In this document: in pieces, positions 23,229 to 31,111 of the stretch
Position numbering within the stretch: the stretch's first letter is position 1
Layout: each line of letters begins with the position of its first letter
Made by a program: the position numbers and the translations under genes
The notes under the pieces: generated by a model
What the model saw: the letters and a program-made list of their open reading frames with translations, nothing else
What the model was told of the DNA's origin: nothing
The model's database searches: none
Source: Geminicoccaceae bacterium
GTDB lineage: Bacteria > Pseudomonadota > Alphaproteobacteria > Geminicoccales > Geminicoccaceae
Reading direction: 5' to 3'
DNA: 35,056 nt
NCBI GenBank assembly: GCA_020445645.1
Contig: JAGRGG010000078.1
Location: forward strand, 1-35,056

Positions 23229-24391
23229 GGCCCGCCGACGATCCAGGCGCCGCCCTCTACGTCCACTGGCCCTTCTGCCGGGCGAAGTGCCCCTACTGCG
23301 ACTTCAACAGCCACGTCCGCCCCGAGATCGACGAGGACCGCTGGGCGGGCGCGCTCGAGGCCGAACTCCGCCACGCCGCCCCCTTCCTCCGGGGCCGCCC
23401 CCTCGCCTCGATCTTCTTCGGCGGCGGCACCCCGTCCCTCATGGCGCCCAGGACCGTCGCCCGCGTCATCGACGGGGCCGCCCGCCTGCTCGATTTCGAC
23501 CCCGCCATCGAGATCACCCTGGAGGCCAACCCCACCTCGGTCGAGGCCGGCCGCTTCGCCGGCTACGCCCTTGCCGGCGTGGGCCGGGTCTCGCTCGGCG
23601 TCCAGTCGCTCGACGACGCGGCCCTGCGCTTCCTCGGCCGCGAGCACGACGCCGCCCAGGCGCTCGAAGCCGTGGCCCTCGCCCGGCGCCACTTCCCCCG
23701 CGTTTCGTTCGACCTCATCTACGCCCGCCCCGGCCAGTCCCCGGCGTCCTGGGAGGCCGAGCTCCGCCGCGCCCTCGACGAATCCGCCGGCCACCTCTCG
23801 CTCTACCAGCTCACCATCGAGCCCGGCACCCGCTTCCACGCCCTCCAGCGCGACGGCCGGCTCGTCATGCCGGGAGAGGAGGCCGAGGCCGACCTCTACG
23901 CGCTCACCGACGCCCTCCTCGCATCGTCCGGCTACGACGCCTACGAGGTTTCGAACTACGCGAGGCCCGGCGAGGAATGCCGCCACAACCTCGTCTACTG
24001 GCGCTACGGCGACTACGCCGGCATCGGCCCCGGCGCCCACGGCCGGCTCACGCTGGAGGGCGGCAGCCGCGTCGCCACCCAGACCCGAAGGGCGCCCGAG
24101 GCGTGGCTCAAGGCCGTCGAGGCCCACGGCCACGGCGAACTGCCGCGCGAAACGCTCTCCCAGGACGACCAACTGGCCGAACGCCTCCTCATGGGCCTGC
24201 GCCTCAAGGAGGGCGTTCCGCTATCCCGGATCGAATCCGCGACCGGCGCGCCCTGGCGTTCCGCCCTCGACGCGGACGCGCTCCGACGCTTCGGGGGCGA
24301 GGGGTTCGTCGCCGTCGACGCCGGCCGTCTCCGCGCGACCCAGGAGGGCCGCCTCCGCCTCGACCGCCTCGTCCCCGCCCTCCTGCCGTAA
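23225..24391 (+). CDS. hemW: HemW-like radical SAM protein
   Basis: The 388-residue protein has the radical SAM cluster motif PFCRAKCPYCDFNSH near residue 18. It also has IFFGGGTPSLM, ITLEANPTSVE, RVSLGVQSLDD, FDLIYARPGQ, LYQLTIEPGT and YEVSNYARPGEECRHNLVYW. This is the pattern of HemW, formerly called oxygen-independent coproporphyrinogen oxidase-like and now seen as a haem chaperone; true HemN has a different fourth cysteine context and extra N-terminal residues. The ATG overlaps the GH15 stop by four bases. It ends nine bases before a CtrA-type box. Confidence 0.93.
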   Translation: MRPADDPGAALYVHWPFCRAKCPYCDFNSHVRPEIDEDRWAGALEAELRHAAPFLRGRPLASIFFGGGTPSLMAPRTVARVIDGAARLLDFDPAIEITLEANPTSVEAGRFAGYALAGVGRVSLGVQSLDDAALRFLGREHDAAQALEAVALARRHFPRVSFDLIYARPGQSPASWEAELRRALDESAGHLSLYQLTIEPGTRFHALQRDGRLVMPGEEAEADLYALTDALLASSGYDAYEVSNYARPGEECRHNLVYWRYGDYAGIGPGAHGRLTLEGGSRVATQTRRAPEAWLKAVEAHGHGELPRETLSQDDQLAERLLMGLRLKEGVPLSRIESATGAPWRSALDADALRRFGGEGFVAVDAGRLRATQEGRLRLDRLVPALLP

Positions 24392-24400
24392 CAACCGCCG

Positions 24401-24416
24401 TTAACGTCCCGTTAAC
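24401..24416 (+). promoter_or_regulatory. CtrA-type binding box, TTAA-N7-TTAAC
   Basis: TTAACGTCCCGTTAAC gives two TTAA half-sites exactly seven bases apart with the extra C of the alphaproteobacterial CtrA consensus. It lies 44 bases before the small gene at 24460, in a GC-rich setting where chance matches are rare. A CtrA role requires the regulator to be present, which is inferred from the taxon. Confidence 0.6.
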
Positions 24417-24459
24417 CACGATTGTGCACGCTGCCCCGGACTGAAGGGAACCCTTGCCC

Positions 24460-24672
24460 ATGAAGATCCACGCCGCCGCCAGCAACGCCTACGCCGCCCG
24501 CGCCGCCGTCGGCGACGGGGCGGGGGGCTTCAACCTCGCGGGGCAGGACGCCCACCGCGAGCGCGCCGCCGCCGAACGCGCCGCCCGCGCCCGCGTCGTC
24601 GTGGCCGAGGCGGATCCAAGCCCGCCGCCGGTCCCGCGCGAGCGCGGGATTCGGCTCGATCTGAAAGTATGA
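24460..24672 (+). CDS. Small protein of unknown function behind a CtrA-type box
   Basis: The 70-residue product starts MKIHAAASNAYAARAAVGDG and has a Gly-rich GAGGFNLAG stretch. An Ala/Arg-rich helix with AHRERAAAERAARARVVV follows, and a proline-rich end leads to RGIRLDLKV. The ATG at 24460 has GAAGGGA about a dozen bases upstream. No family was recognised. The N-terminal MKI...AARA...GGF pattern is loosely like the start of the flagellar regulator FliX, which would fit the CtrA box, but the length is only half and this is speculation. Its TGA is fused to half of palindromic repeat F. Confidence 0.55.
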   Translation: MKIHAAASNAYAARAAVGDGAGGFNLAGQDAHRERAAAERAARARVVVAEADPSPPPVPRERGIRLDLKV

Positions 24673-24686
24673 CGCTTCGCGCCCGC
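24672..24686. repeat. Palindromic repeat, copy F (half element)
   Basis: Only one arm, ACGCTTCGCGCCCGC, is present; the matching right arm is missing. The first base is the last base of the preceding TGA stop codon, and the convergent barstar stop begins at 24691. It looks like a truncated copy. Confidence 0.7.
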
Positions 24687-24690
24687 CGGC

Positions 24691-24975
24691 CTACCCCCTG
24701 ATCGCCACCTCCAGGTCCGGCCGTTCCGCCGCCGCTTCCTCCATGGTCCGCCGCAACGGCGCCAGATCGTCGCCGAGCCCGGCGGCGGCGCCCTTCGTCA
24801 CGTGCCAGCTTACGCGGACGGGACCGCCCACGTCGGTCGTCAGGCTGTCGAACAGGGCGTCCAGGTTGCCGCCGAAGTGCCTTGGCAGCCGGAGGTCGCG
24901 GCGGAGCTTTCGCATGACCGCGGCCTTCGTGCGCTGCCGCCCGTCGAGCCGGGCCACGCGGGGCCATCCGCTCAT
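24691..24975 (-). CDS. Barstar-family ribonuclease inhibitor
   Basis: The 94-residue protein has the barstar fold pattern: an N-terminal strand, then KAAVMRKLRRDLRLPRHFGGNLDALFDSLTTD, in which the PxxFGxNLDAL(F/W)D motif forms the RNase-binding helix, and a C-terminal beta segment ending PDLEVAIRG. Barstars block the active site of barnase-type RNases in the cytoplasm. The ATG at 24973-24975 overlaps the stop codon of the upstream RNase gene (ATGA), so the pair is translated together. This linkage strongly supports the function. Confidence 0.93.
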   Translation of the reverse strand: MSGWPRVARLDGRQRTKAAVMRKLRRDLRLPRHFGGNLDALFDSLTTDVGGPVRVSWHVTKGAAAGLGDDLAPLRRTMEEAAAERPDLEVAIRG

Positions 24976-25403
24976 TCCGGCGCCTCCTGGAAGCTCTCGT
25001 AGTGGTCGACGGTGACGAAGACCCGCCCGTCGTTCGAGAAGACGAGGCGCTTGGCGCCCCTGCGCCCGCAGTCGAAGTCGAGGTCGGCCTCCCGCCAGTC
25101 GCCGCGCGGCAGGCGCCCCTCGCGGTTGCCGAAGCGGTCGCCGCCGATCGCGGCGCCCGGCGCCGCGTCGCAAAGGTCGTCGCCCGGCCGCCAGCCCTCG
25201 TCGCGGGCCTCGTCCTTGGTCAGGTAACGGTCGGGCAGGCGCCCCGTCCGGCGGATCGTCTCGACCGTCTCGGCGAAGCCCCGCGCGTCGTCGAGCCCGA
25301 CCCTGGCCGCGAACGCGCGCAGGTCCGCCTCGTCGGCGAAGAGCGGCCCGGCGAGCAGGCACAAGGCGAGCGCCAAGCCCCTCAAGCCCGGCCGCAACGG
25401 CAC
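24972..25403 (-). CDS. Secreted barnase-type ribonuclease
   Basis: The 143-residue product has a signal peptide, MPLRPGLRGLALALCLLAG followed by a PLFA cleavage region. A barnase domain follows: LPDRYLTKDEARDEGW, GDDLCDAAPGAAIGGDRFGNREGRLP, WREADLDFDC, KRLVFSNDGRVFVTVDHYESF. The catalytic residues equivalent to barnase Glu73 (WREAD), Arg87 (KRLVFSND) and His102 (DHYESF) are all present. It should cleave RNA outside the cytoplasm. Two cysteines (DDLC and DFDC), absent from Bacillus barnase, could form a disulfide. I chose GTG at 25403 with GGAG upstream; TTG at 25430 would add nine residues. Confidence 0.92.
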   Translation of the reverse strand: MPLRPGLRGLALALCLLAGPLFADEADLRAFAARVGLDDARGFAETVETIRRTGRLPDRYLTKDEARDEGWRPGDDLCDAAPGAAIGGDRFGNREGRLPRGDWREADLDFDCGRRGAKRLVFSNDGRVFVTVDHYESFQEAPE

Positions 25404-25422
25404 CCCCCTCGCTCCCCCCGGC

Positions 25423-25452
25423 CTTGACAAGACGGGATCCCCCTACCTACCC
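25423..25452 (+). promoter_or_regulatory. Candidate promoter of the Anbu operon
   Basis: CTTGACA at 25423-25429 is an excellent -35 match, and CTACCC at 25447-25452 is a weak -10 at 18 bases. It lies 42 bases before the first gene of the ATP-grasp/Anbu operon. The rest of this 90-base divergent gap shows nothing else clear. Confidence 0.35.
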
Positions 25453-25493
25453 ATCGTCCGGGACGAACAGACCATCGCGGGGACAACGGGTCA

Positions 25494-26936
25494 ATGGCCG
25501 CCTTCGACGAGATGCTGGGCCCGACGGCGGACGGGGGCTGCCGGGCGCCCTACGCCCTCGTGCGGGACTGGCTCGACCGGACCCCTCCCGACCATCTGGC
25601 GCGCAAGGCCCTTGAAGCCGAGCAGCTCTTCCGCCGCATCGGCATCACGTTCGCCGTCTACACCGAGGGCGGCGACCCCGAGCGGCTGATCCCCTTCGAC
25701 CTCGTGCCGCGCGTCCTGGACGCGAAGGAGTGGGCGCACGTCTCGGCGGGGCTGGAGCAGCGCTGCAAGGCGCTCAACCTGTTCATCCACGACGTCTACC
25801 ACGACCAGGAGATCCTCAAGGCCGGCAAGGTCCCCGAAGCCCTGATCCTCCACAACCCCTCCTACCTCGCCGAGATGCAGGGCCTCGACGTGCCGGGCGG
25901 GGTCTACGCCCACATCGCCGGGATCGACATGGTCAGGGTCGGCCCCGACCAGTTCTACGTCCTGGAGGACAACGCCCGCACGCCGTCCGGGGTCTCCTAC
26001 ATGCTGGAGAACCGGGAGGTGATGATGCGCCTGTTCCCGGACCTGTTCCGCGCGCACCCGATCCGCCCGGTCGGCCACTACGCCGAGGAGCTGCTGCAGA
26101 CGCTGCGCTCGGTCGCCCCGGCCCGCGCCACGGGCGAGCCCCGCGTCGTCCTCCTCACCCCCGGCCCCTACAACAGCGCGTACTACGAGCACGCCTTCCT
26201 CGCCGACGAGATGGGGGTCGAGCTGGTCCAGGGAGACGACCTCGTCGTCCACGACGCCGTCGTCTACATGCGGACCACGGAGGGCCTGAAGCGGGTCGAC
26301 GTGGTCTACAAGCGCCTCGACGACGACTTCATCGACCCCCTCGTCTTCCGCCCCGACTCGAGCCTGGGCGTGCCCGGCCTGTTCCACGCCTACCGCGCCG
26401 GCAACGTGACGCTCACGAACGCCGTGGGGGCCGGCATCTGCGACGACAAGGCGGTCTACACCTACGTCCCCGACATGGTCCGCTTCTACCTGGGCGAGGA
26501 GCCGATCCTCAAGAACGTGCCGACGTGGCGCTGCCACGACCCGGACGACCTCGCCTACGTCCTGGGCAACCTGCACGACCTCGTCGTCAAGGCGGTCCAC
26601 GGCTCCGGCGGCTACGGGATGCTCGTCGGCCCGCACGCGACCAGGGCCGAGCGCGACGACTTCGCCGCCCTTCTGCGCGCCAAGCCCCACGACTACGTCG
26701 CGCAGCCGACGCTCGCGCTCTCCACCTGCCCCACCATGACGGGGTCCGGCGTCGCCCCCCGCCACGTCGACCTCCGCCCCTTCGTCCTCTCGGGCGCCGA
26801 CGGGGTCCGGATCGTCCCGGGCGGGCTCACCCGCGTCGCGCTCAAGGAAGGCTCGCTCGTCGTCAACTCGAGCCAGGGCGGCGGCACCAAGGACACCTGG
26901 ATCCTGGAAGACGGCGAAGCGGGGGAGGGCGCCTGA
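25494..26936 (+). CDS. Circularly permuted ATP-grasp protein (DUF404/DUF407 type)
   Basis: The 480-residue protein matches the circularly permuted ATP-grasp family. It has ITFAVYTEGGDPERLIPFDLVPRVL, LNLFIHDVYHDQEILKAG, YVLEDNARTPSGVSYMLENR, VVYKRLDDDFIDPL, NAVGAGICDDKAVYTYVPDMV and LVVKAVHGSGGYGMLVGP. ATP-grasp enzymes join a carboxylate to an amine; this subfamily is predicted to make a peptide or peptide tag, but no substrate is known to me. The ATG at 25494 has only a weak GGGGACAACGGG upstream. The alpha-E gene begins two bases after its stop, and the Anbu peptidase closes the operon. Confidence 0.93.
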   Translation: MAAFDEMLGPTADGGCRAPYALVRDWLDRTPPDHLARKALEAEQLFRRIGITFAVYTEGGDPERLIPFDLVPRVLDAKEWAHVSAGLEQRCKALNLFIHDVYHDQEILKAGKVPEALILHNPSYLAEMQGLDVPGGVYAHIAGIDMVRVGPDQFYVLEDNARTPSGVSYMLENREVMMRLFPDLFRAHPIRPVGHYAEELLQTLRSVAPARATGEPRVVLLTPGPYNSAYYEHAFLADEMGVELVQGDDLVVHDAVVYMRTTEGLKRVDVVYKRLDDDFIDPLVFRPDSSLGVPGLFHAYRAGNVTLTNAVGAGICDDKAVYTYVPDMVRFYLGEEPILKNVPTWRCHDPDDLAYVLGNLHDLVVKAVHGSGGYGMLVGPHATRAERDDFAALLRAKPHDYVAQPTLALSTCPTMTGSGVAPRHVDLRPFVLSGADGVRIVPGGLTRVALKEGSLVVNSSQGGGTKDTWILEDGEAGEGA

Positions 26937-26938
26937 CC

Positions 26939-27877
26939 ATGCTCTCCCGCACCGCCAACGGCCTGTTCTGGCTCGCCCGCCACATGGAGCGCCTCGACTA
27001 CGTCGCCCGCCTCCTCGACGTGGCGCAGCGCATGTCGGTCCTGGGCGGCGCCAAGTCGCCGAGCGAGTGGACCTCGGCGCTCGCCGCGTCCGGCAGCGGG
27101 CACGCCTTCGCCGCGAAGCACGGCGCCGTCACCCCCAAGGCCGTCATCGACTGGCTCGCCCGCGACCCCGACAACCCGTCCAGCATCCTCTCCTGCCTCG
27201 CCACCGCCCGCGAGAACGCCCGCGCCGTGCGGGGCGCGCTCACCTCCGACATGTGGGAGGCGCTCAACACCGCCTTCCTCGACGCCCGCCGCTTCAAGGG
27301 CGGGGACTTCGAGGAGTCGGGCCTCACGACGACCCTCGACTGGTTCAAGATGCAGTCGCTGCTCTTCAACGGCGCCTACTCGAACACCATGCTGCGGCAG
27401 GGCCCCTTCTTCTTCGTCCGCCTCGGCACGTTCGTCGAGCGCGCCGACAACACGGCCCGCCTCCTCGACGTGAAGTACCACGTCCTCCTCCCCAGCGTCG
27501 AAGAGGTCGGCGGCGGCGTCGACTACTACCAGTGGATCGCGATCCTGCGCGCCGTGTCGGCCCGGCGCGCCTACCACTTCGTCTACGCCGAGCGCATCCG
27601 TCCCTGGCACGTGGCCGAGCTCCTCATCCTCCGCCAGGAGATGCCGCGCTCCCTTCGCTCCTGCTACGAGCAGATCGTCGCCCAGCTCGACGCGCTCGCC
27701 GAAGGGCAGGGGGGCCGCGTCGGCGAGTGCCACCGGCAGGCCGGCGAGACCCACGCCCGCCTGCGCTACGGCCGGATCGAGGCCATCTTCCAGGACGGCC
27801 TGCACGAGTTCCTCACCGAGAGCATCGTCCGCACCAGGGCGCTCGGCCTGGAGATCGAGGACTTCTACTTCGCCTGA
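26939..27877 (+). CDS. Alpha-E domain protein (DUF403)
   Basis: The 312-residue, all-helical protein starts MLSRTANGLFWLARHMERLDYVARLLDVA. It has SILSCLATARENARAVRGALTSDMWEALN and FFFVRLGTFVERADNTARLLDVKYH, the Arg/Glu-rich helices that define the alpha-E family. Its biochemical role is unknown; it always travels with the circularly permuted ATP-grasp gene and is thought to work with it. GGGGGAGGG lies before the ATG. The frame is intact and the length normal for the family. Confidence 0.93.
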   Translation: MLSRTANGLFWLARHMERLDYVARLLDVAQRMSVLGGAKSPSEWTSALAASGSGHAFAAKHGAVTPKAVIDWLARDPDNPSSILSCLATARENARAVRGALTSDMWEALNTAFLDARRFKGGDFEESGLTTTLDWFKMQSLLFNGAYSNTMLRQGPFFFVRLGTFVERADNTARLLDVKYHVLLPSVEEVGGGVDYYQWIAILRAVSARRAYHFVYAERIRPWHVAELLILRQEMPRSLRSCYEQIVAQLDALAEGQGGRVGECHRQAGETHARLRYGRIEAIFQDGLHEFLTESIVRTRALGLEIEDFYFA

Positions 27878-27893
27878 ACATCGAGGACCGCCG

Positions 27894-28703
27894 ATGCGCC
27901 TCCACGTCCGCCACCGCACGCGCTACGGCTACGCGCCCGCCATCCCCTACGCGATCCAGGAGGTGCGGCTCACCCCCGGCCCCGTCGACGGGCAGGCCGT
28001 GCGCCGCTGGACCGTGCGCGGCGAGGGCGGGCGCATCCTCCCCGCCGTCCAGGACGGCTACGGCAACCTCATGCACCTGCACAGCCTCCTCAAGACCCAC
28101 GGGGAGTCCGAGATCCTGGCCGAGGGCGAGGTCGTCACGACGGACACGAGCGGCATCGTCCGGGGCGCCCGCGAGACCCTGCCCGCCGCCTATTACCGCC
28201 GCGTCACCCCGTCCACGGCGGCGGACGGGGCGCTGTCCCGCCTCGCGGGCGAGGTGCGGGGACATCTCGCCGAGAACGCCGTCGCCGCGATGCACCGCCT
28301 CATGGGCCTCATCCGCGACCGGATCGATTTCGAGAAGGGCCGGACCGACGCCGGGACCACCGCCGCCGAGGCGCTCGCATCCGGCCGGGGCGTGTGCCAG
28401 GACCACGCCCACGTCCTCATCGCCTGCGCCCGCCACCTCGGCCTTCCCGCCCGCTACGTCAGCGGCTACCTGTGGACCGGCGACGGGACGGTGGGCGAGG
28501 CGAGCCACGCCTGGGCCGAACTCCACCTTTCCGGCCTCGGCTGGGTCGGCTTCGACGCCGCCAACCGCGTCTGCCCGACCGAATCCTACGTCCGCGTCGC
28601 CGCCGGCCTCGACTACGGCGCCACGGCGCCCGTCCGCGGCATAAGGCGCGGCGCCGCCGAGGAGACGCTCACTGTCGAGGTGCGCGTCCGCGCGCTCGGC
28701 TGA
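27894..28703 (+). CDS. Transglutaminase-like cysteine peptidase family protein
   Basis: The 269-residue protein has an N-terminal beta domain (MRLHVRHRTRYGYAPAI... EVRLTPG) and a transglutaminase core. The catalytic triad is Cys168 in GRGVCQDHAHVL, His205 in EASHAWAEL and Asp221 in GFDAANR. In this operon type it is expected to act as a peptidase or amidase on the product of the ATP-grasp enzyme. GAGGA precedes the ATG, 16 bases after the alpha-E stop. No signal peptide is seen, so it should be cytoplasmic. Confidence 0.93.
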   Translation: MRLHVRHRTRYGYAPAIPYAIQEVRLTPGPVDGQAVRRWTVRGEGGRILPAVQDGYGNLMHLHSLLKTHGESEILAEGEVVTTDTSGIVRGARETLPAAYYRRVTPSTAADGALSRLAGEVRGHLAENAVAAMHRLMGLIRDRIDFEKGRTDAGTTAAEALASGRGVCQDHAHVLIACARHLGLPARYVSGYLWTGDGTVGEASHAWAELHLSGLGWVGFDAANRVCPTESYVRVAAGLDYGATAPVRGIRRGAAEETLTVEVRVRALG

Positions 28704-28724
28704 AGCTCAAGCAAAGGCAACTCG

Positions 28725-29498
28725 ATGACCTACTGCGTCGGCCTCGCCCTCGCCCAGGGGCTCGTCATGCTGGCCGACACCCGCACCAGCGCCGGGTCGG
28801 ACAACATCTCCAGCTTCAGCAAGCTGTTCCTGTTCGAGGAACCGGGCGAGCGCGTCGTCACCCTGATGTGCGCCGGCAACCTCGCCATCACCCAGTCGGC
28901 CATGAACCTGCTCGTCGAGGGCATCGACGACGGCACCGGCAACGTCGAGACCATCCTCACCGTGCCGTCGATGTTCAAGGCGGCCCAGCTCACCGGCCGG
29001 GCGGTCCGCGCCGTCTACGAGGCCGACGGGGCCGCGCTCAAGGCGCACGACTTCTCCTTCGACGTCTCCTTCCTGATCGGCGGCCAGATCAAGGACCGGC
29101 GGATGCGCCTGTTCCAGGTCTACGCCGCCGGCAACTTCATCGAGGCCACCGCCGAGACCCCCTACCTCCAGATCGGCGAGCGGAAATACGGCAAGCCGAT
29201 CCTCGACCGCGCGCTTCGCCACGACATGAGCCTGACCGGCGCCGTGAAGCTCGCCCTCGTCTCGCTCGACTCGACCCTGCGCTCCAACCTCACCGTCGGC
29301 CTGCCCGCCGAGCTCGTCGTCTACCAGCGCGACAGCCTGAAGGTCGCCCTCTCCCGCCGCATCACCGCCGACGACGCCTACTTCAACCACATCCGCCAGC
29401 AGTGGTCCGAATCCCTGCGCGAAGCCTACCGCGCCCTTCCCGACCCCGACTGGGGGGACGCGAACGACCTGCCCCGCGTGACGGGGGACAGGATCTAG
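28725..29498 (+). CDS. anbu: Anbu proteasome-like peptidase
   Basis: The 257-residue protein is an N-terminal nucleophile hydrolase of the Anbu (ancestral beta subunit, bacterial proteasome homologue) family. It starts MTYCVGLALAQGLVMLADTRTSAG; Thr2 becomes the nucleophile after Met removal, with Asp18 and Lys33 (SFSKLFLF) completing the proteasome-type triad. MCAGNLAITQ and FSFDVSFLIGGQI are family motifs. Anbu assembles into rings; its natural substrate is unknown. It closes the ATP-grasp/alpha-E/transglutaminase/Anbu operon, 21 bases after the transglutaminase. Repeat copy G begins immediately at its stop codon. Confidence 0.93.
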   Translation: MTYCVGLALAQGLVMLADTRTSAGSDNISSFSKLFLFEEPGERVVTLMCAGNLAITQSAMNLLVEGIDDGTGNVETILTVPSMFKAAQLTGRAVRAVYEADGAALKAHDFSFDVSFLIGGQIKDRRMRLFQVYAAGNFIEATAETPYLQIGERKYGKPILDRALRHDMSLTGAVKLALVSLDSTLRSNLTVGLPAELVVYQRDSLKVALSRRITADDAYFNHIRQQWSESLREAYRALPDPDWGDANDLPRVTGDRI

Positions 29499-29534
29499 GA
29501 TTTCGCTGCGCGCCAGCGGACATGAAGCGTAACC
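29499..29534. repeat. Palindromic repeat, copy G (degenerate)
   Basis: The 36 bases between the Anbu TAG (29496-29498) and the complement of the oxidase TAA (29535-29537) match copy B at 30 of 36 positions. Its pairing is eroded, especially at CATG where others read CGCG. It exactly fills the convergent gap. Confidence 0.8.
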
Positions 29535-30917
29535 TTAACTTGGCAAGACCTTCCCCGGGTTCAGGATCCCCTTCGGGTCCAGCATCGCCTTCAGCCGCCG
29601 CATCAGGTCGATCTCCGCTTCGCTTCGCGTCGCCCCCAGGTGGTCGCGCTTCATCGTCCCGACCCCGTGCTCCGCCGTGACCGTGCCGCCGATGGCCCCG
29701 AGCGGCGCGTAGACCCGGTCGTCGACCGCCTCGTGGGGAAGGGGGCGCCCGTCGCGGTAGCCGACGTTCAGGTGCAGGTTGCCGTCGCCCAGATGCCCGA
29801 ACCAGAGCAGGATCGCGTCGTCGCCGAGCAGCGCCCGCAATCCCTTCGTCACGGCCTCGGTGTAGGCTTCCATGTGCCGGACCGGCAGCCCCACGTCGAA
29901 GGCGTGCAGCGCCCCGTAGAGGCGGGGGAACTCGGCGACCGCGTCGCGCACCCGCCAGAACGCGCGCACGTCGGCGAGGGAGCGGGCGAGGGCGCCGTCC
30001 AGGACGAGCCCCCGCTCCATGAGCCCCCCCAGCGCCGCCTCCAGCCGCTCCGGGTCGCGCTCGGGGTCGATGCCCTGCTGCTCGACCAGGACGTAGAAGG
30101 GGTGCCGCCCCTCGACCGGCAGCGCCACCCCCGCCTCGACGACGGCGTCGCCGTAGGGCCGCCACATCGCCTCGAACGCGGTGAGCGAGGGGCCGAGCGC
30201 CGAGCGCAGCGTCGTCAGGGTCTCGACCACCGCGGCGAACGAGGGCAGGCCCAGGAACGCGGCCGTGTGGGTGAGGGGCTTCGGCTCCAGCCGCAGCACG
30301 GCGCGGGTGACGACGCCGAGCGTGCCCTCCGAGCCGATGAAGAGCTGCTTCAGGTCGTAGCCCGCGTTGTTCTTGAGCAGGCGGTTCAAGGAGGTGATCA
30401 CCGTCCCGTCCGCCAGCACGGCCTCCAACCCCAGCACCATCGCCCGGCTCATCCCGTGGCGGATCACCCGGTTGCCGCCCGCGTTGGTGGCGACGTTGCC
30501 GCCGATGAGGCAGCTTCCCCTGGCCCCCAGATCGAGCGGCAGCAGGAACCCCGCCGCCTCCGCCGCGTTCTGCGCCTCCTCCAAGGGGGTGCCGGCCCAC
30601 ACCTGCATCGTCGCCCCCACGGGGTCGATCTCCTCGATCCCCCGCAGCCGCTCCAGCGACAGCACCACCTCGCCGCCCGGCCGTCCGCCCCCCGAGATCC
30701 CCGTCATCCCGCCTTGCGGCACCACCGGCTGCCCCAGCCGGTGGCAGGCCGCCAGCACCTTCGCCACCTCCTCGGTCGACGCGGGCCGAACCAGGAGCCC
30801 CGCCCGCCCCGGCGGCAGCCCGCTCCAGTCGATCAGGTAACGCGCCGGCAGGCCGTCCCCCGCCGTCACCGCCCCCGCCCCAAGCTCCGCCCGCAACGCC
30901 TCCGCGACCTCGCGCAT
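29535..30917 (-). CDS. FAD-linked oxidase, GlcD / D-2-hydroxyacid dehydrogenase family
   Basis: The 460-residue protein has a FAD-binding type 4 domain (VVPQGGMTGISGGG, LDLGARGSCLIGGNVATNAGGNRVIRHGM, NNAGYDLKQLFIGSEGTLGVVT). An FAD-oxidase C-terminal domain follows (LLWFGHLGDGNLHLNV, TAEHGVGTMKRDHL, LDPKGILNPGKVLP). Relatives oxidise glycolate, D-lactate or D-2-hydroxyglutarate; the substrate cannot be told apart here. I chose the ATG at 30917 because GGGAGG lies nine bases upstream; a second ATG at 30932 overlaps that site. It stands alone, divergent from the MFS transporter. Confidence 0.9.
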   Translation of the reverse strand: MREVAEALRAELGAGAVTAGDGLPARYLIDWSGLPPGRAGLLVRPASTEEVAKVLAACHRLGQPVVPQGGMTGISGGGRPGGEVVLSLERLRGIEEIDPVGATMQVWAGTPLEEAQNAAEAAGFLLPLDLGARGSCLIGGNVATNAGGNRVIRHGMSRAMVLGLEAVLADGTVITSLNRLLKNNAGYDLKQLFIGSEGTLGVVTRAVLRLEPKPLTHTAAFLGLPSFAAVVETLTTLRSALGPSLTAFEAMWRPYGDAVVEAGVALPVEGRHPFYVLVEQQGIDPERDPERLEAALGGLMERGLVLDGALARSLADVRAFWRVRDAVAEFPRLYGALHAFDVGLPVRHMEAYTEAVTKGLRALLGDDAILLWFGHLGDGNLHLNVGYRDGRPLPHEAVDDRVYAPLGAIGGTVTAEHGVGTMKRDHLGATRSEAEIDLMRRLKAMLDPKGILNPGKVLPS

Positions 30918-30948
30918 CGTCCCGCCTCCCATCGACGCCGGTCCACGG

Positions 30949-30965
30949 TCTAGAGCATTTTCGAG
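30949..30965. other. TCTAGAGCATTTTCGAG, possible relic of an alphaproteobacterial repeat
   Basis: This 17-base AT-richer stretch resembles, from memory, the start of the TCTAGAGCATTTTC intergenic repeats found in rhizobial and related genomes. Only the left part is present, just upstream of repeat copy H. The match is not verified. Confidence 0.3.
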
Positions 30966-30992
30966 GGGGCGGGAACGGCCGAGCGCGGCGAG

Positions 30993-31030
30993 GGAACACG
31001 CCCCGCGCCAGCGGGCGCGGGGCGTGTTCC
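30993..31030. repeat. Palindromic repeat, copy H (perfect 17-bp stem)
   Basis: GGAACACGCCCCGCGCC pairs exactly with its reverse complement across an AGCG loop. Both arms differ from copies A, C and D (CCCC and GGGG instead of CTTC and GAAG), so pairing is kept by compensating changes. It lies in the divergent gap between the FAD oxidase and the MFS transporter. Confidence 0.92.
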
Positions 31031-31111
31031 GCCCCGAGGCGGAAGGCCCTGGCCCCCGGCGGCCCGAAGCCCTAGGATCGACGCCCGTTCGCCCGCTCGG
31101 TCCCCTTCGCC

